DNA of 64,000 nt, taken from positions 2,381,728 to 2,445,727 of the forward strand of contig NW_003314272.1 of the NCBI RefSeq assembly GCF_000143415.4. Reading direction: 5' to 3'. This document shows, in pieces, positions 53,939-64,000 of the stretch (position 1 is its first letter; the number at the start of each line of letters is the position of its first letter). Both the position numbers and the translations under genes were made by a program. Under the pieces are notes generated by a model. It was not told the DNA's origin, ran no database searches, and saw only the letters and a list, made by a program, of their open reading frames with translations. Origin of the DNA: Selaginella moellendorffii (taxonomy: Eukaryota > Streptophyta > Lycopodiopsida > Selaginellales > Selaginellaceae).

Positions 53939-55279
53939 ATGCAGCAGGCGCTACTGCTCCTCCCCCACGCCCGGCTCGTCGCCGCCGCGCCGCTGCGCGC
54001 GCGATCCCAGCTCCAGCACCGGCCCCGAGGTAATCTCTTGAATCTTCTCCAGGCGCATTCTTCTTCTCCGAGGCAATTCACCACTTCTTCGATCCAATTC
54101 AAGAATTCCAATGTGTCGTCAATCAAGGCGCAGGCTCAGTATGGAACAAGAGAAGCGTCAGGGTTTGGATCGAGCTACACGACTACTGTGGATGCAGCGG
54201 AGATCAACATGCGAAACCTGGTCAGTAAAAATGCCGAATTTTAGTTCTTTCTTTTCTCTAGAAATCGTTTTTCTTGAAGAAGCTTTTCGGAAGTTCTTGT
54301 GAAGTTCTGACTCTCCCCTTTTTCTTTCTCTTTCGCAGGTCGCAAAGCGTCTCGAAGAGACTGCTCGCCATTTCAAGACGATGGGATCGCTCGGATTTTG
54401 GAGCCAGTTCCTGTGCACTCTAGTCTCCGCGGCAATTCTCGCATTCTCGATCTTTGTTAGCGGGACTGCCACAGCGACTGTGACCAAGTATCTCACGGCA
54501 GCGGGGATTGCCGTGGGATTTATCTCGGTGTTCCGCTCCTTTGGATACATGCGATTGTCTGGAAGGCTAGAAAGCGCTATGAGCGATCCCTCAAAGGTAA
54601 AAACTTAGTTTCTTTTCTTTTCTTTGTTCGTTTTCTCGTTTAGTTTTTTTCCATTCTTTGTTGGTTTTCTTGTTTAGTTTGTTCTTTCCTTTGTTGGTTT
54701 TTCGTAAGCTAGCTTTTAACTTCCTGTTTTCGTACAGGCTCCTCCCAGAACGGAGGTCATTGACAAGCTCAAAACCGGGATCATAGTCAACGTTCTCGGC
54801 CTAGCGTCAACGGTGGTCGGCTTGCAGGCAACGGTGGGGCTGCTCGTTGCAAAGGCGTTGAACTCCCCGGCAACGCCGTTCTTGCAAGGCCCCTACGCGG
54901 GCCAGAGCCCAGTGCTAGCTCTCGACGTCTTCCTCGTCCAGGTATCGTCCTCGCCCATCCGCCTTGAATTCGTCTAGATTTCCGAGCGACAGAAGAGAGC
55001 ATTAACTCTCCCGTCTTCACTCTCTCGCGCTTGCATTGCATTACGTCCATTCCATCCATGCTGTAACTTGTCGAGTCCTCTGCCCACTTCTCAGGGAAAA
55101 CAGCGAAGAAGGAAGCTGTGCTAATGCTCCGTGCTCTTCTCTCTCTGCTTTGTTTACAGGCCTGTGCCAACGCGCTCCTCTCTCACTTTCTGGGCCTCGT
55201 TTTCAACTTGGAGCTGCTGAGATCGGTGTCGGACAAGCCGCCACCTCCGCAAAAGGTGACGGTCCAGGCCGCGGCTTGA
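53939..55279 (+). CDS. TIC21: TIC21/PIC1, chloroplast inner-envelope protein
   Basis: Exons 53939-54220, 54339-54596, 54738-54941 and 55160-55279 give 287 residues; all junctions are phase 0. Residues 1 to about 85 form a Ser/Arg/Ala-rich chloroplast transit peptide. The mature part matches the TIC21 (DUF3611) family: KRLEETARHFKTMGSLGFWS, then four membrane segments at about 112-134 (FLCTLVSAAILAFSIFVSG), 140-163 (LTAAGIAVGFISVFRSFGYM), 193-218 (IIVNVLGLASTVVGLQATVG) and 240-265 (DVFLVQACANALLSHFLGLV), with APPRTEVIDKLK and SPVLALDVFLVQ blocks typical of the family. TIC21 is described both as a component of protein import at the inner envelope and as an iron permease (PIC1). The predicted start follows a telo-box by a few bases. 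No lesions are seen. Confidence 0.92.
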
Positions 55280-56266
55280 GCAGAAAAAAAAAAAAGGACG
55301 AGAAAAAAGGAACGAGAAAGAAAAAACGAGAAGAGAAGAGCTGTACATTTTACACTGAGAAAGCGTACGTACGGACGTGTCCCGATCTGGCGGCTGCGGT
55401 GGTCCTTGCGACGGGCGCCGTCGGATGCGTACGGTGCGTTTGATTGGCCCATGTGGGGGCATGTGCTACTGGCTGGATTGAAATCCCGTGATGCGGCATT
55501 TGCGCTTCTTACACACTTGTGCGTGTGTTTGTCTTTTGTTGGATTTTTCTATAGTTTTTTATAAATCTTATAATTCTTGCTCATAAAATTGCTTTCTGTG
55601 AAAAAGAATAAAAATTGCCAGAAATTTCAGTAGCTCTGCTGGCTGGGAATCAAAATGCTTATAACGTTTATGTCTGGAAGTTGGAGATCTTCCTGCGGAT
55701 CTCGCTTGGTGAATTTACTCCCACGCACTTAACAGAGAAAGCAAAAACAAAAGAAAAAAAATTGCAATTACTCCCACGCATTTAACGGAGAAAGCAAGAA
55801 AACAAAAGAAAAAAATCGCAAGAAAAAAAAAAAACCGAAGAAATAGATAAATAAAAATTTTAAAAAAACTTGCTGCCACAATCCACATGCACCCCCCTGC
55901 TGTGAGGCTTGGCCCGTTATCGTTTTCGCGTTTGGTTGGAGGATGGGATGGAAAACCTTTGCTCTTGCTGTTGTTAACTTTGATTGCTCGCTCCTGTCCA
56001 ATTGATTGATTGATTGATTGAGCTTGGGGCTCGATCGCCCTGGTGGTTCCAGCCTGGGAAATGGAATGCTCTCCTCCACACACATGATCCAGAGAGAGAG
56101 CGAGTGAATTTAAGCCCATAGCCAGGGAAGCGGTACTCTTTTGGCTTTGCTTTCCCATTGATTAAGCCGCGTCGCGGTCGTTGCCTTTGCGATGCTCTCA
56201 ATCCACTCCAGCGAGAGAGGAAGTGTGAGATTGAAGGAGGAAAACTCCTCTCTTAATGGACGGGTG
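55280..56266. other. TIC21 3' region and HLH-gene promoter
   Basis: Poly-A-rich stretches occur at 55285-55340 and 55740-55870. A TGAT microsatellite lies at 55999-56021 (about five units). No gene is supported; open frames on the minus strand are phenylalanine-rich and compositional. Confidence 0.5.
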
Positions 56267-56274
56267 TATAAAAA
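56267..56274 (+). promoter_or_regulatory. TATA box of the HLH gene
   Basis: TATAAAAA about 180 bp upstream of the ATG at 56449. It would place transcription start near 56300, giving a 5' leader of about 150 nt. Confidence 0.6.
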
Positions 56275-56448
56275 GCCACTCGCGCTTCACTGTTCACGAC
56301 CGCGAGCCTCGCAAAGATCTTTTATTTTTGTGCGTGTGCTGAATCTTCCCCCCTCCAAGGTTCTCTCGTGTCACTCTAGAATATAGCAAGATCTTTGTTG
56401 TTTAATCGGTGGATGTAACTTATATATCGATCGATCAAGGTGAGAGGA

Positions 56449-56940
56449 ATGGAGGAGTACTATGGAAGGAAGTATGCCGGCTATCTCCTCCCTTCCCTGG
56501 CCACGGTGATGAGGAGCTCGTCGAGCTTGAGCGTGGACGAGAGAGATCAGGTGATAAGATTGGTCGCGGATGGATCGCTGGCGGCCACTGCTCGAGGAAC
56601 TAGCTGCTGCTGGAGTGGAGCTCTGGCTCGCCAGGTTCTTGGAGGAGATCGTCGCCGAGTCCATCGAGCTCGCAGAGCTTCCGGATCATCTAGAGTGTGG
56701 AGCTGTGTGTCCAAGAGGAGGAGCCGGGTATGCCTGAGGCGGAGCTTGCGAAAGTCTCGGCGGCGGCAATCATGCGAGATCACGGACGGTCGCATTGAAG
56801 TGCTCAAGGATTTGATTCCCGGAGGCCGGCTCGTGAAGAGCTCGGCGGTGTTGCTCCAGGAGGCGGTGGATTACATGATGTTCTTGGAGGTCCAGGTGGG
56901 AGTTTTGAGCTCCTTGGCCGCGGGAGTGATCGATCTATAA
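56449..56940 (+). CDS. Atypical HLH protein lacking a DNA-binding basic region
   Basis: A single exon encodes about 163 residues, starting MEEYYGRKYAGYLLPSLATV. Residues about 108-155 form a helix-loop-helix: TDGRIEVLKDLIPGGRLVKS, then SAVLLQEAVDYMMFLEVQVG. An arginine-rich segment precedes it, but the His-Glu-Arg residues needed for E-box contact are missing. This is the pattern of plant atypical bHLH proteins (IBH1/PAR1/UPBEAT1-like), which dimerise with bHLH activators and often repress growth genes. Residues about 45-80 are of low similarity to anything I know. GTG at 56440 is upstream in the same frame, but ATG 56449 is the natural start. The subfamily cannot be assigned safely. Confidence 0.7.
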   Translation: MEEYYGRKYAGYLLPSLATVMRSSSSLSVDERDQVIRLVADGSLAATARGTSCCWSGALARQVLGGDRRRVHRARRASGSSRVWSCVSKRRSRVCLRRSLRKSRRRQSCEITDGRIEVLKDLIPGGRLVKSSAVLLQEAVDYMMFLEVQVGVLSSLAAGVIDL

Positions 56941-57137
56941 GTTGGATTCGTGATTTCTTTTTGGCTCTCTTCGCAAGGAAGAGGAAAGTTGTTCCACTGT
57001 TCTTGGGAAGCAAGTTGGTTCTTCTTTGAATCAAAAGAAAAAAAAAAAGAAAACTCACCTTTTGTAACTTGTTAAAAGTCAAAAGGGTGAAAAGGCCGGC
57101 GCCCAAAACTTTTTTTTAGGGCTCCTCGTTCCAAGCG

Positions 57138-57801
57138 ATGGCGGCGACGGCAATGGCCACGCTAGCGGCGGCGGCGGGGGCATCGCCCCAGCTGCGCTTC
57201 ATGAGCGCCGCGCAGCTACTGGCGCTGCGCGGATCGCCGGAAGTAGCGATCATCGATGTCCGGTAAGAAGGAAATGCGTAGCGAATTTTCACGCATTGCC
57301 GAGCCCTTGAGAGATCTCTCCTTCCTTTCCCAGGGACGAGGATGAGCGAGCCTACGATGGCCACATAGCTGGCTCCCTCCACTGCGAGAGTCACAGTTTC
57401 CAAGACGATATGCCGCGACTGCTGCAAGATTTGAGCCGCCACAAGACGGTCGTTTTCCACTGCGCATTGAGCCAGGTATAATTCACATCTCTTTCCACGG
57501 AAGATCTAGCAGCAAGAACTACTTTCTAGCTCAACTATTCTCATCTACTGCTACTAGACTAGATATTCTTCCTTCTAAAGTTCTTTTTCTTTTCTCTTCG
57601 GGATTGGTGATTCTCATGTTTGGATTGGATAATCAGGTTCGCGGACCAAAGTGTGCCAAGGCTTTCCTCCACTCGATTTCCAGCAGTGGTGGCGGTCCCG
57701 AAGTTTTCGTGCTGGAGAGAGGATTCAATGGCTGGGCTCAATACGGCCACCCGCAGTGCTCCTGCAAGGAGTTGAAGAGATGCATCGCTTTGCTCGAGTG
57801 A
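57138..57801 (+). CDS. Cdc25/ACR2-like rhodanese-domain phosphatase / arsenate reductase
   Basis: Exons 57138-57262, 57334-57475 and 57637-57801 (introns 71 and 161 bp, GT-AG) give 143 residues. The rhodanese fold is complete: [20 protein letters not shown] opens it and [13 protein letters not shown] holds the active-site CX5R loop with catalytic Cys (C-A-L-S-Q-V-R), followed by [11 protein letters not shown]. This wording is almost that of the Arabidopsis small Cdc25-like protein (At5g03455), which shows tyrosine phosphatase and arsenate reductase activity. The C-terminal [11 protein letters not shown] retains some of the zinc-binding cysteines. The active-site loop spans the exon 2/exon 3 junction. 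The N terminus is alanine-rich ([15 protein letters not shown]) and not clearly a transit peptide. Confidence 0.92.
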
Positions 57802-58257
57802 CAAAAACAAATCTAGGCCACCACCAACTTAAAAAACACTCACAGGTGACTTTGAAACTTTACTTCCTCGGGACTATTACTCTTTCGTAGATGATCTTCG
57901 ATCGGATCGAGAAGCCAAAAAAGCAAAACAGGATGGAGGCCAAGGGGGAGGGATCGCTCGATTGAATCTATGGCTCGTCAAATCAGCAAAACCTGTAATC
58001 ATGTGGAGCAAAAGTTTAGTTTTGGCAATGCTATGATGCAAATCCTTTGGCACGCCTTGTTTGTGTGAGTGCTGGCTTAACTTTTATAAAGCTCGCTCGC
58101 TCGCTTTCTCTTTCTTTGTGTAATTTTCCCTTTTTTTTCGCTCTTTGTTTCTTTCCGTGTACGGTGGATCACCTGAAATCATGAGAAGAACTACAAGTCA
58201 AGTTTACGAAGAACAAGAAGCGCGACTTCGCAGTTTTAGCAAGAAAAACGCAATCAC
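57802..58257. other. Convergent 3' regions of the Cdc25-like and KNOX genes
   Basis: No gene. 3' untranslated sequence of both neighbours is likely here. Confidence 0.5.
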
Positions 58258-60744
58258 TCACCTCTTGCGCTTGTTTTTTAGAGACGTGGACGAGGATGGA
58301 TTGCTGTGCCAGTTTCGCTTCCTCTGGTTTATAAACCAATTGTTGATCTGCTTGAGCTCCAATCCGGTCTCCTGGACAAGACGTGCCTTGTCATCTTCCT
58401 GGAAGAACGCGTAGAAATTAGAAGGCGAAGAAAAAATAAGCATAAACGATTCCATGCTTCTTCTTTCTTTCGGTTGTGGATCCAACATCTATCAATCTTG
58501 TCAATAGAGGCTCGCTTGTAGAAGCAAGCGTATGGGCGTAGAAAAGAAGAACTTACGGATGGATACGGCCATTTGGAGTGTGCATGCCACCACGTCTTGA
58601 GCACGGACGTTGTATCGCCTGGAAGCTTTCCGGCCCTGCGCTTTCGAAGAATCTCCTCGCGTACGTCGTTGATCTTAGCCTTGTATCCCTGCGTGGTCAT
58701 CAAAATTCGATTTTGTCACTCCAGAAAACCAAGGGAGCTTGTGTCGCTTTACCTGTTTTAACTCGATCTTGAGCTCGTGTCTGACGCGCTCCATGAGAGT
58801 CCGCTCTGTCTCGGTGGGGATGAGGGGCCCAAAGCCTGTGAAATCGTGGCCGTCCATCCCCGCGTCGTAGTAGCCGGAATCACTGTCGGCTTGCTGATCG
58901 TCCTCGTCCTCGGACATTGTCGCGCCAGTTCCCTCGCCGGGAGAAACGCCTGCAAGTTTTTTAGGATAAAAATTAGATTTTTCCTGATTTTTCCCGCAAG
59001 AATCCACTCGACCAAACCAGGAACACTGGAGAAAGCAGTAGAAAAAGCTGGCACTCGTCTAGAATTCTCTCGCTTGGAGGAGAAAGGAGGAGCTTTTAAG
59101 TCATGACTTTGAGTTATGGACGCTTCTTCTTCTTCTTCTTCTTCTTCTTCTTCTTCTTCTTCTCTTTGCCTTGAAGAAAAAGGAGGGAAGGATTGTCCTG
59201 ACTGACTTACTTTTTGACAAACGATCATAAGAAAATTGGAAAAGGAGGAAAAAAAAAAAAAAACCTCTCTTTTGGAGCGGCTTGTAAAGTTATGCTTGCC
59301 TGTTAGCGTGAACAAGGACTGTTCTAGCTCCCAGCATGCCACGACGGCTTCCATGGCGTGCACACGGACGTGTTGTTGGAGCTGATCCTTGAACGAGCGT
59401 AGCAAAGTCACATAGTGTGCCTGATCAGACAAGAAAAAAAAGTAAAGGAAAAAGAGAAAAAAAAAACACGCAAAAGTGTCGGTCAATGTAAAGTTGCAGG
59501 AAACAAAAAGAAAAAAAAAAAACGAAAAACACACTAAAACGACAAGAAAACCAAGAGAAAGAACAAGAACAAGAGCACGAGTCTAGCAGCAAATTCCTGG
59601 CCTTCGAATGGATTTGTAGGAGAAGAAGAATGCAGTCATGGAAAATAGCTATGCCAGTGTTTCTCTCTCTCTCTCTCTCACTCTCTCTCAAGTTCACGAT
59701 CTATCTAGAACTTCTTCTAGAGGGGGCGATCGACAGAGAACTTACCATGAATTCGTTCACTTCGTCCTTGTCTTTGCTGAGGCCTTGCTCGTTGGTCGCG
59801 AGGATGGAATACTTTGCAGCAACCTGGCTGGAATGCGCGAGCTGCGCGTCGATCTTGGGCAGCTGATCCACCGGCGTGGCGGTGCGCAGGCACGAGATGT
59901 GTGCCGACAGCAGCTGCTCGTAGAGCGGATGCGTGACCAAGTCCGCCTTGAGCCGCGCGCTCTGCCAGAGCTTGGAATCCATCCCCCCGCCGCCGCCACC
60001 TTGCTCCTCCGCCACCATGTCGCCGCCAACCCCGCCGCCACTGTTAGCGGTGTCCCCATGCAAATGCTCCAGAAACCCCTTGGCAGCGGCCGCGGCGGCC
60101 GCGGCGGCGTCGTGCGATTGCTCTCCAAGGTCCGTGGAAGTCACTTGCGGCTGAGGCATTGCCAGCCACTGACTGTAATTCGGAGCTCCCGCGGCCGCTA
60201 CTGGCGATGGCGATGGCTGCCGGGGCATCACTGCGTTGCTCAGCCATGTCGGGCCACTGGGAGCTAGTCCACCTCCACCTCCAGCCTTGTGATTCTTACC
60301 GCGCAGCAGTAGCAGCGAGGGATTCCTGCTATCCCCGCCTTGATCATCCTGATCTCCTCCTTCGTCTAGAGCTTGTTCCCGTTGATCCCGGCCGCCTCCA
60401 TCTTCTTCTCTCCTCCTCCCACCGCCGGCCTCCACAGCTTGCTCCTCCTCGTCGTCCTCGTCCTCCACCCCGCCATCGCCATCGTCGTCTTGCTGGCGAG
60501 ATCGAGCCCGCGAGGCTGTGGCATCGGTGGCGGCTTGATCTTTGGTGCTCCCGGCAGTGGCTATAGTGATCGCGGTGGAGGAGGTGGTGGTACCAGCATG
60601 CCTGGTGTCGCTCGCAGCGGCGGTGGAAGCATTAAATCTGGAAGTGGTGGCGCTGGTGGTGGTGGCGGCGGTGGACGCGACCACTGCCTCCTGGAGCTCT
60701 GTCAATTGCTGCAGTGACATATTATGGGGCAAGTTGAAAGCCAT
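58258..60744 (-). CDS. Class II KNOX homeodomain transcription factor (KNAT3/4/5-like), 529 residues
   Basis: Exons (minus): 59746-60744, 59300-59420, 58753-58949, 58557-58688 and 58258-58398; phases fit. Residues 1-250 are low-complexity (Ala/Thr, acidic, Gly). KNOX1 lies at about 265-302 ([20 protein letters not shown]), KNOX2 at about 325-373 ([34 protein letters not shown]), then [12 protein letters not shown] and [13 protein letters not shown], the ELK domain at about 430-450 ([16 protein letters not shown]) and a TALE homeodomain at about 452-513 with PYP extension (480-482) and [29 protein letters not shown] and the WHSNPSSS tail are class II hallmarks. KNOX proteins pair with BEL-type homeodomain partners in the nucleus; class II genes promote differentiation and sporophyte development. 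Intron 2 has a GC donor. Intron 1 and 2 (325 and 350 bp) are long for this window. Confidence 0.95.
59123..59163. repeat. (CTT)n microsatellite in KNOX intron 2
   Basis: About 13 CTT units within intron 2 (58950-59299); on the coding strand it is (GAA)n. Confidence 0.95.
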
Positions 60745-61161
60745 AGCCTCGGGAACTCTACTTTAAAGGAGAGCTACGCGCACGATTTCCCCGCTACTGA
60801 CCGCTCTCCTTGAATTTCTCCCTGTCCTGGCCTTGTGTTCTTCCACACACCTGGGCTCCAAAGAACTACACTTAACGACCCTGTAAGTCTGCCACTGCCA
60901 TATCCTCTCTCCTTCTTTTCTTCCTTCCTTTTTCTCGTTTTAGCTTTCTGGCCAGAGGCAAGATGGAAGATTGAAAGCCGAGCAGCAGCGTCCAGCAAGA
61001 ATAAATCGCCGAAAAAATGGAGAAGAAAAGAAGAAAATGAGCTAAAGTTCAACTTGAGCTTGGATTTGAGAGAGTGAAGAGAAACCGTCAAATTGCCTGG
61101 AGAGATAAGTGGGGATTGATCCTAAAAGGCCGACTGTGCAAGATCTCGCGAGAGAGAAAGC

Positions 61162-61198
<37 letters not shown>

Positions 61199-61500
61199 GT
61201 GGAGCTCGGGCTTTGGTCCTCTAGTTATTTGATCTCACCCTCTCCTCCTCCATATTTCTTTGGTGTGTAGTACGAGCTCTAGGTAGTTACTGGAGCCAGC
61301 AGCGTATGCCTGTACAAGACATTGGGTCAGACGGCATAGTGTGTGAAGTGACGACTTCTCTCTCCTCCTTATTTGAAAGCTTCCTAGCTATGGCGCTACG
61401 ATAGAAAAAGGATAAACAAGAGAGAAGGGAGGAAAGCCAGCAAATTTTTATATGTTTTTGCGGATGGAGGATTTGGACAGGGATGAGATGCGCTCACTCA
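60745..61500 (-). promoter_or_regulatory. KNOX upstream region with GA repeats
   Basis: 5' flank of the KNOX gene. An almost pure (GA)n tract lies at 61149-61199, with CTCTCTC/GAGAGA runs nearby. GAGA tracts bind BBR/BPC factors in seed plants, which are known to act on KNOX genes; whether that holds here is inference. No clear TATA box was found. Confidence 0.45.
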
Positions 61501-63684
61501 CCTAACCATGGCTGCAAAATCGGAATTTTATTGTGGAGAGTGTTTGTGTTTTCTATCTGTAGAGATATACGAGGGAATTCGCTCGCGCGCGTGGCCAGTG
61601 TAGTGCGTGTGAACTTGATACCGCGATTAGCGATCGAGCGAGCGAGCAAGCCTGGGGACTGCAGAGAGAATCGGTGAAAACTTTCAAGGCTGCTAGATTG
61701 TGATGACGAAGAACATATACACGATCTTCTCTCGACACTGTCGTTGATTCCACGCGAGAGCCGGTGAGTGAGTGAGCTCTACCGACGCCAGCAATCTAGA
61801 CACTAAAACCCACACCGCTGGCGAGTGGAGGGGAGGGGGAATTGCGCAATCACGACTCACGAGCTGGAATTAGCGACGCGATCGAGAGAGAAAGGGAGGG
61901 AGGGAGAGCGGAGAGAATTTGCGCAGATCCCTTCGCGGTGGTGAGATTTGATTGCCCTAAAGGCCGAGGGAGGAGGAAGAAGAAAATGTCTGGCACAGCA
62001 TTCGAGAGATTATAGCTCCCCCAAGTGAGTGTGTGCAAAACAAAACAATCCCTCCGTTCGGACCACTTCCGTCCACGTAACAGAGCGAGACTGACGCGAG
62101 CTTTGACTTTTCGGCAGAAAACCCTAACGAACCGACGTGGCGAAACCCCTACCGTCCAGGGCCGGGAATCAACGGACGGACGCACATTTGGCGTACGGAG
62201 GCTCTTAAACGCCGGATGTGACGGGCGACGGCGGGGCGCCGTCCGACGTGGCGGCCGGTATCTGCCACCTGTCAGTCTGCCCGCGCGTGCCGGCCGGCGG
62301 GCTGTCGGTCCGAATCCCCGTCGGAAACCGGGCCGGCAGGTTCCTGCGGCGCAGCCGTACGCCGTGCGCCGTCCGTACTGGTAATGGCTGACCCTTCCAT
62401 CTTTTTTTTTTTGCTGCTTTTTCTTCAAGGAATGAGAGGAGGATTTGTTTTAGGCCGGATAGAAGATTGATTGACCGATTGGAGTGATTGATTGATTGAT
62501 ATCTTAATTGGAGAGGGTAGAATCGATTTGAAGAACTTTTGTTGTATAGTTTTTTGTATGGTAACATGAGTGGGCGCCCCATGATTCAAAGGCTCTTTGA
62601 GCAGCGTTTGTCTACTAGTGGTTTTCAAATGTTCTCGTGGGGATTTGCGAGCAAAGTTGACATTTTGTTCTTGGTCTTTGGCCGAGAGAGAGAGAGAGAG
62701 TCAAGCCCTAGAATCGAAATCTCTCCACGCCTCTATGCTCCTCTCCACCACCACCTACAGGAGGAGGAGAAGATGATGACATGTTATTGGGAAGTGGGAT
62801 GCCCCGAATGCGATTGAATCCCCAAACAAAAAGCCCGCGCTTGGGATTTGTATCTTTGGACAAAATGGTCTTATCAGCTGAAAGGGTCAGAACAAAAAAG
62901 TTTATAAAGAAATATCCCTTTTTCCCCTTCCATTTTTCTTCTATCTTCTTTTGCAACCAAACACATGATCCTGTTGAATGTGGGGCGGCTTAAAGTTGCG
63001 CAACCAACCAACCATGGAAACAAGCGTGTAATATTCGAATCGCATCGAAGGTAGGGCACTGCCGCCGGCCAAGAGCCCTCCTTTTTTTTTCAAAGCCGAC
63101 CTGTTTCCACGCCACCTACGCAGCCGATCGGTCGACCAAGAATTTGACAAACACAACACAAAACGTGGAAAGCGAAACCCGACTGTAGCCTGCGTACATA
63201 CGCATTTACGTATACACCAAACCAAAGCGTGATTGCCAAAAGGTGGTAACATGGAAAAAGGTGGCGGAGGCGTGGCTCTTTGGGCTGGCACAGCTTCCCA
63301 ATCGGGCAATTTGTGTAAGCTTTTGCAGGACACCCGCCGCCATCCATTCCATGCACTAAAAAGTTGCTTAAACGTATTTTTATCCTGTTTCTTTTTCTTC
63401 GGATATGTATATTCATTCACCTTGAAAGATCAGCGCCACCTTTTCGAGTTAAAAAAGAGCAAGCAAGCATTTGAGATTCCTTTCGCTTTCTGGTAGCGCA
63501 TCACATGCCCGTCTTTTAAGCCACAAATGAGCATCCCCAAAAGTTCCCATAAAACAAATGAGACGTCGTCCTCCCTTGTTTATTGTAATCGATGATACAA
63601 CAAAGAAGCGCCGGTACTCTTCTTATTTTTCCTTCGGCACCTCTGTACTCTCCTTCCACTTCCATCTCTCTTTCTAGAACGCTT
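61501..63684. other. Intergenic region with a GC-rich block
   Basis: The region between the KNOX 5' flank and the next gene holds no supported gene. At about 62080-62385 the sequence is strongly G+C- and CpG-rich. TTGATTGAT repeats lie near 62468-62500 and a short (GA)n at 62683-62700. The last about 180 bp are probably 3' untranslated sequence of the neighbouring gene. Confidence 0.5.
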
Positions 63685-64000
63685 TCACCCCAGGAAGTTT
63701 GCGTTTGGAGTACTGGTAATACTGGTCGCGCTGCCGTTCGTCGCCTTGTTGCTTTGCTGCTGCTGCTGCTTCTTGTGACTTCCTTCAGTGCAAAGGATGC
63801 ACCGCTCGCTTTGCTCCTCGTCGCTGCCCGGTGATCGGCCAGGACTCGTAGCCACTGATGAGTCCTGGAGGCACGTAACGTGGTAAAAGTGGCCGCAGAA
63901 GAAGGTTACCACTGCCACTCTTTGACTTGCCAGGAGGTCCGAGCATATACAGCACGGGCTCTTGCCGGCAACCACTGCCGTCCTGGAGGAGCTGTAGCGC
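63685..64000 (-). CDS. C-terminal end of a probable VPS41 (HOPS subunit), cut by the window
   Basis: The open frame enters from the right edge and stops at TGA 63685-63687. It encodes a C-terminal RING-H2-like finger: CCICSDLLASQRVAVVTFFC, then GHFYHVTCL and later RCILC, giving the C-x2-C...C-x-H-x2-H-x2-C...C-x2-C pattern. The FFCGHxYHxTCL and RCILCT wording with an acidic insert between (SPGSDEEQSE) fits plant VPS41, the vacuolar fusion/tethering subunit. A Gln run and a low-complexity tail follow. The start and any upstream introns are outside the window. Another vacuolar-sorting RING protein (VPS8/VPS18) is the main alternative. Confidence 0.65.
   Translation of the reverse strand, partial: RYSSSRTAVVAGKSPCCICSDLLASQRVAVVTFFCGHFYHVTCLQDSSVATSPGRSPGSDEEQSERCILCTEGSHKKQQQQQSNKATNGSATSITSTPNANFLG

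Noticed and set aside
61850-62582. Open frames on both strands in the GC-rich block
   Set aside because: Arg/Pro/Gly-rich translations in every frame, caused by base composition; no start context or motif.
1-64000. CRISPR arrays, bacterial operons, plasmid or phage features
   Set aside because: The window is clearly plant nuclear DNA with spliceosomal introns; the tandem repeats present are minisatellites without unique spacers.

Overview
The window looks like nuclear DNA of a vascular plant, most probably the lycophyte Selaginella (S. moellendorffii-like). This is inferred from very short spliceosomal introns (46-59 bp in several genes), a pentatricopeptide-repeat gene built of tandem 31-residue motifs, a class II KNOX homeobox gene, and two kinds of chromodomain Ty3/gypsy elements. 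No database search was possible.

Positions 1 to about 48.3 kb are A+T-rich and almost entirely transposon-derived. They hold a family of long-LTR elements with no coding capacity (LARD-like; best copy 6682-12754, others at 1-2690, 14791-17697, 27218-28071, 45780-46650), a miniature LTR family of about 190 bp (TRIM-like; 17882, 18387, 23598, 28082), a decayed Ty3/gypsy relic (2.9-5.8 kb), a complete but dead chromovirus with a perfect 5-bp target duplication (31049-38488), and a second, structurally different chromovirus (39066-44618, with a 471-bp assembly gap). Single-copy-looking genes here are few and damaged: a PPR gene lacking its C-terminal E region (20462-22081), a PPR E-motif fragment, an FCP1/SCP-type phosphatase relic and two unrecognised multi-exon relics.

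From about 48.8 kb to the end the sequence is a compact gene-rich island: an unrecognised five-exon gene (-), an F-box/kelch gene (+), a dehydrin-like hydrophilin (-) sharing a 230-bp promoter with TIC21 (+), an atypical HLH gene (+), a Cdc25/ACR2-like rhodanese phosphatase (+), a class II KNOX gene (-), and the 3' end of a probable VPS41 gene (-). These genes are independent; the only visible regulatory coupling is shared divergent promoters (50501-50816 and 53709-53938), the second carrying ABRE/G-box and DRE cores suited to a desiccation-induced dehydrin.

The most interesting signals are in the retroelements. The 39066-44618 element shows the signature of Tf1-type self-priming: 14 nt beside the 5' LTR are the exact complement of the predicted first 14 nt of its own transcript, 31 nt downstream of a TATA box. 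The 31049-38488 element has two insertions of 46 and 52 bp in integrase and just before the chromodomain that look exactly like host mini-introns, and removing them restores the reading frame. The 3' internal non-coding part of this element and of the non-coding LARD family share an array of hairpins whose stems covary while loops are conserved, together with near-identical polypurine tracts, suggesting an autonomous/non-autonomous pair.
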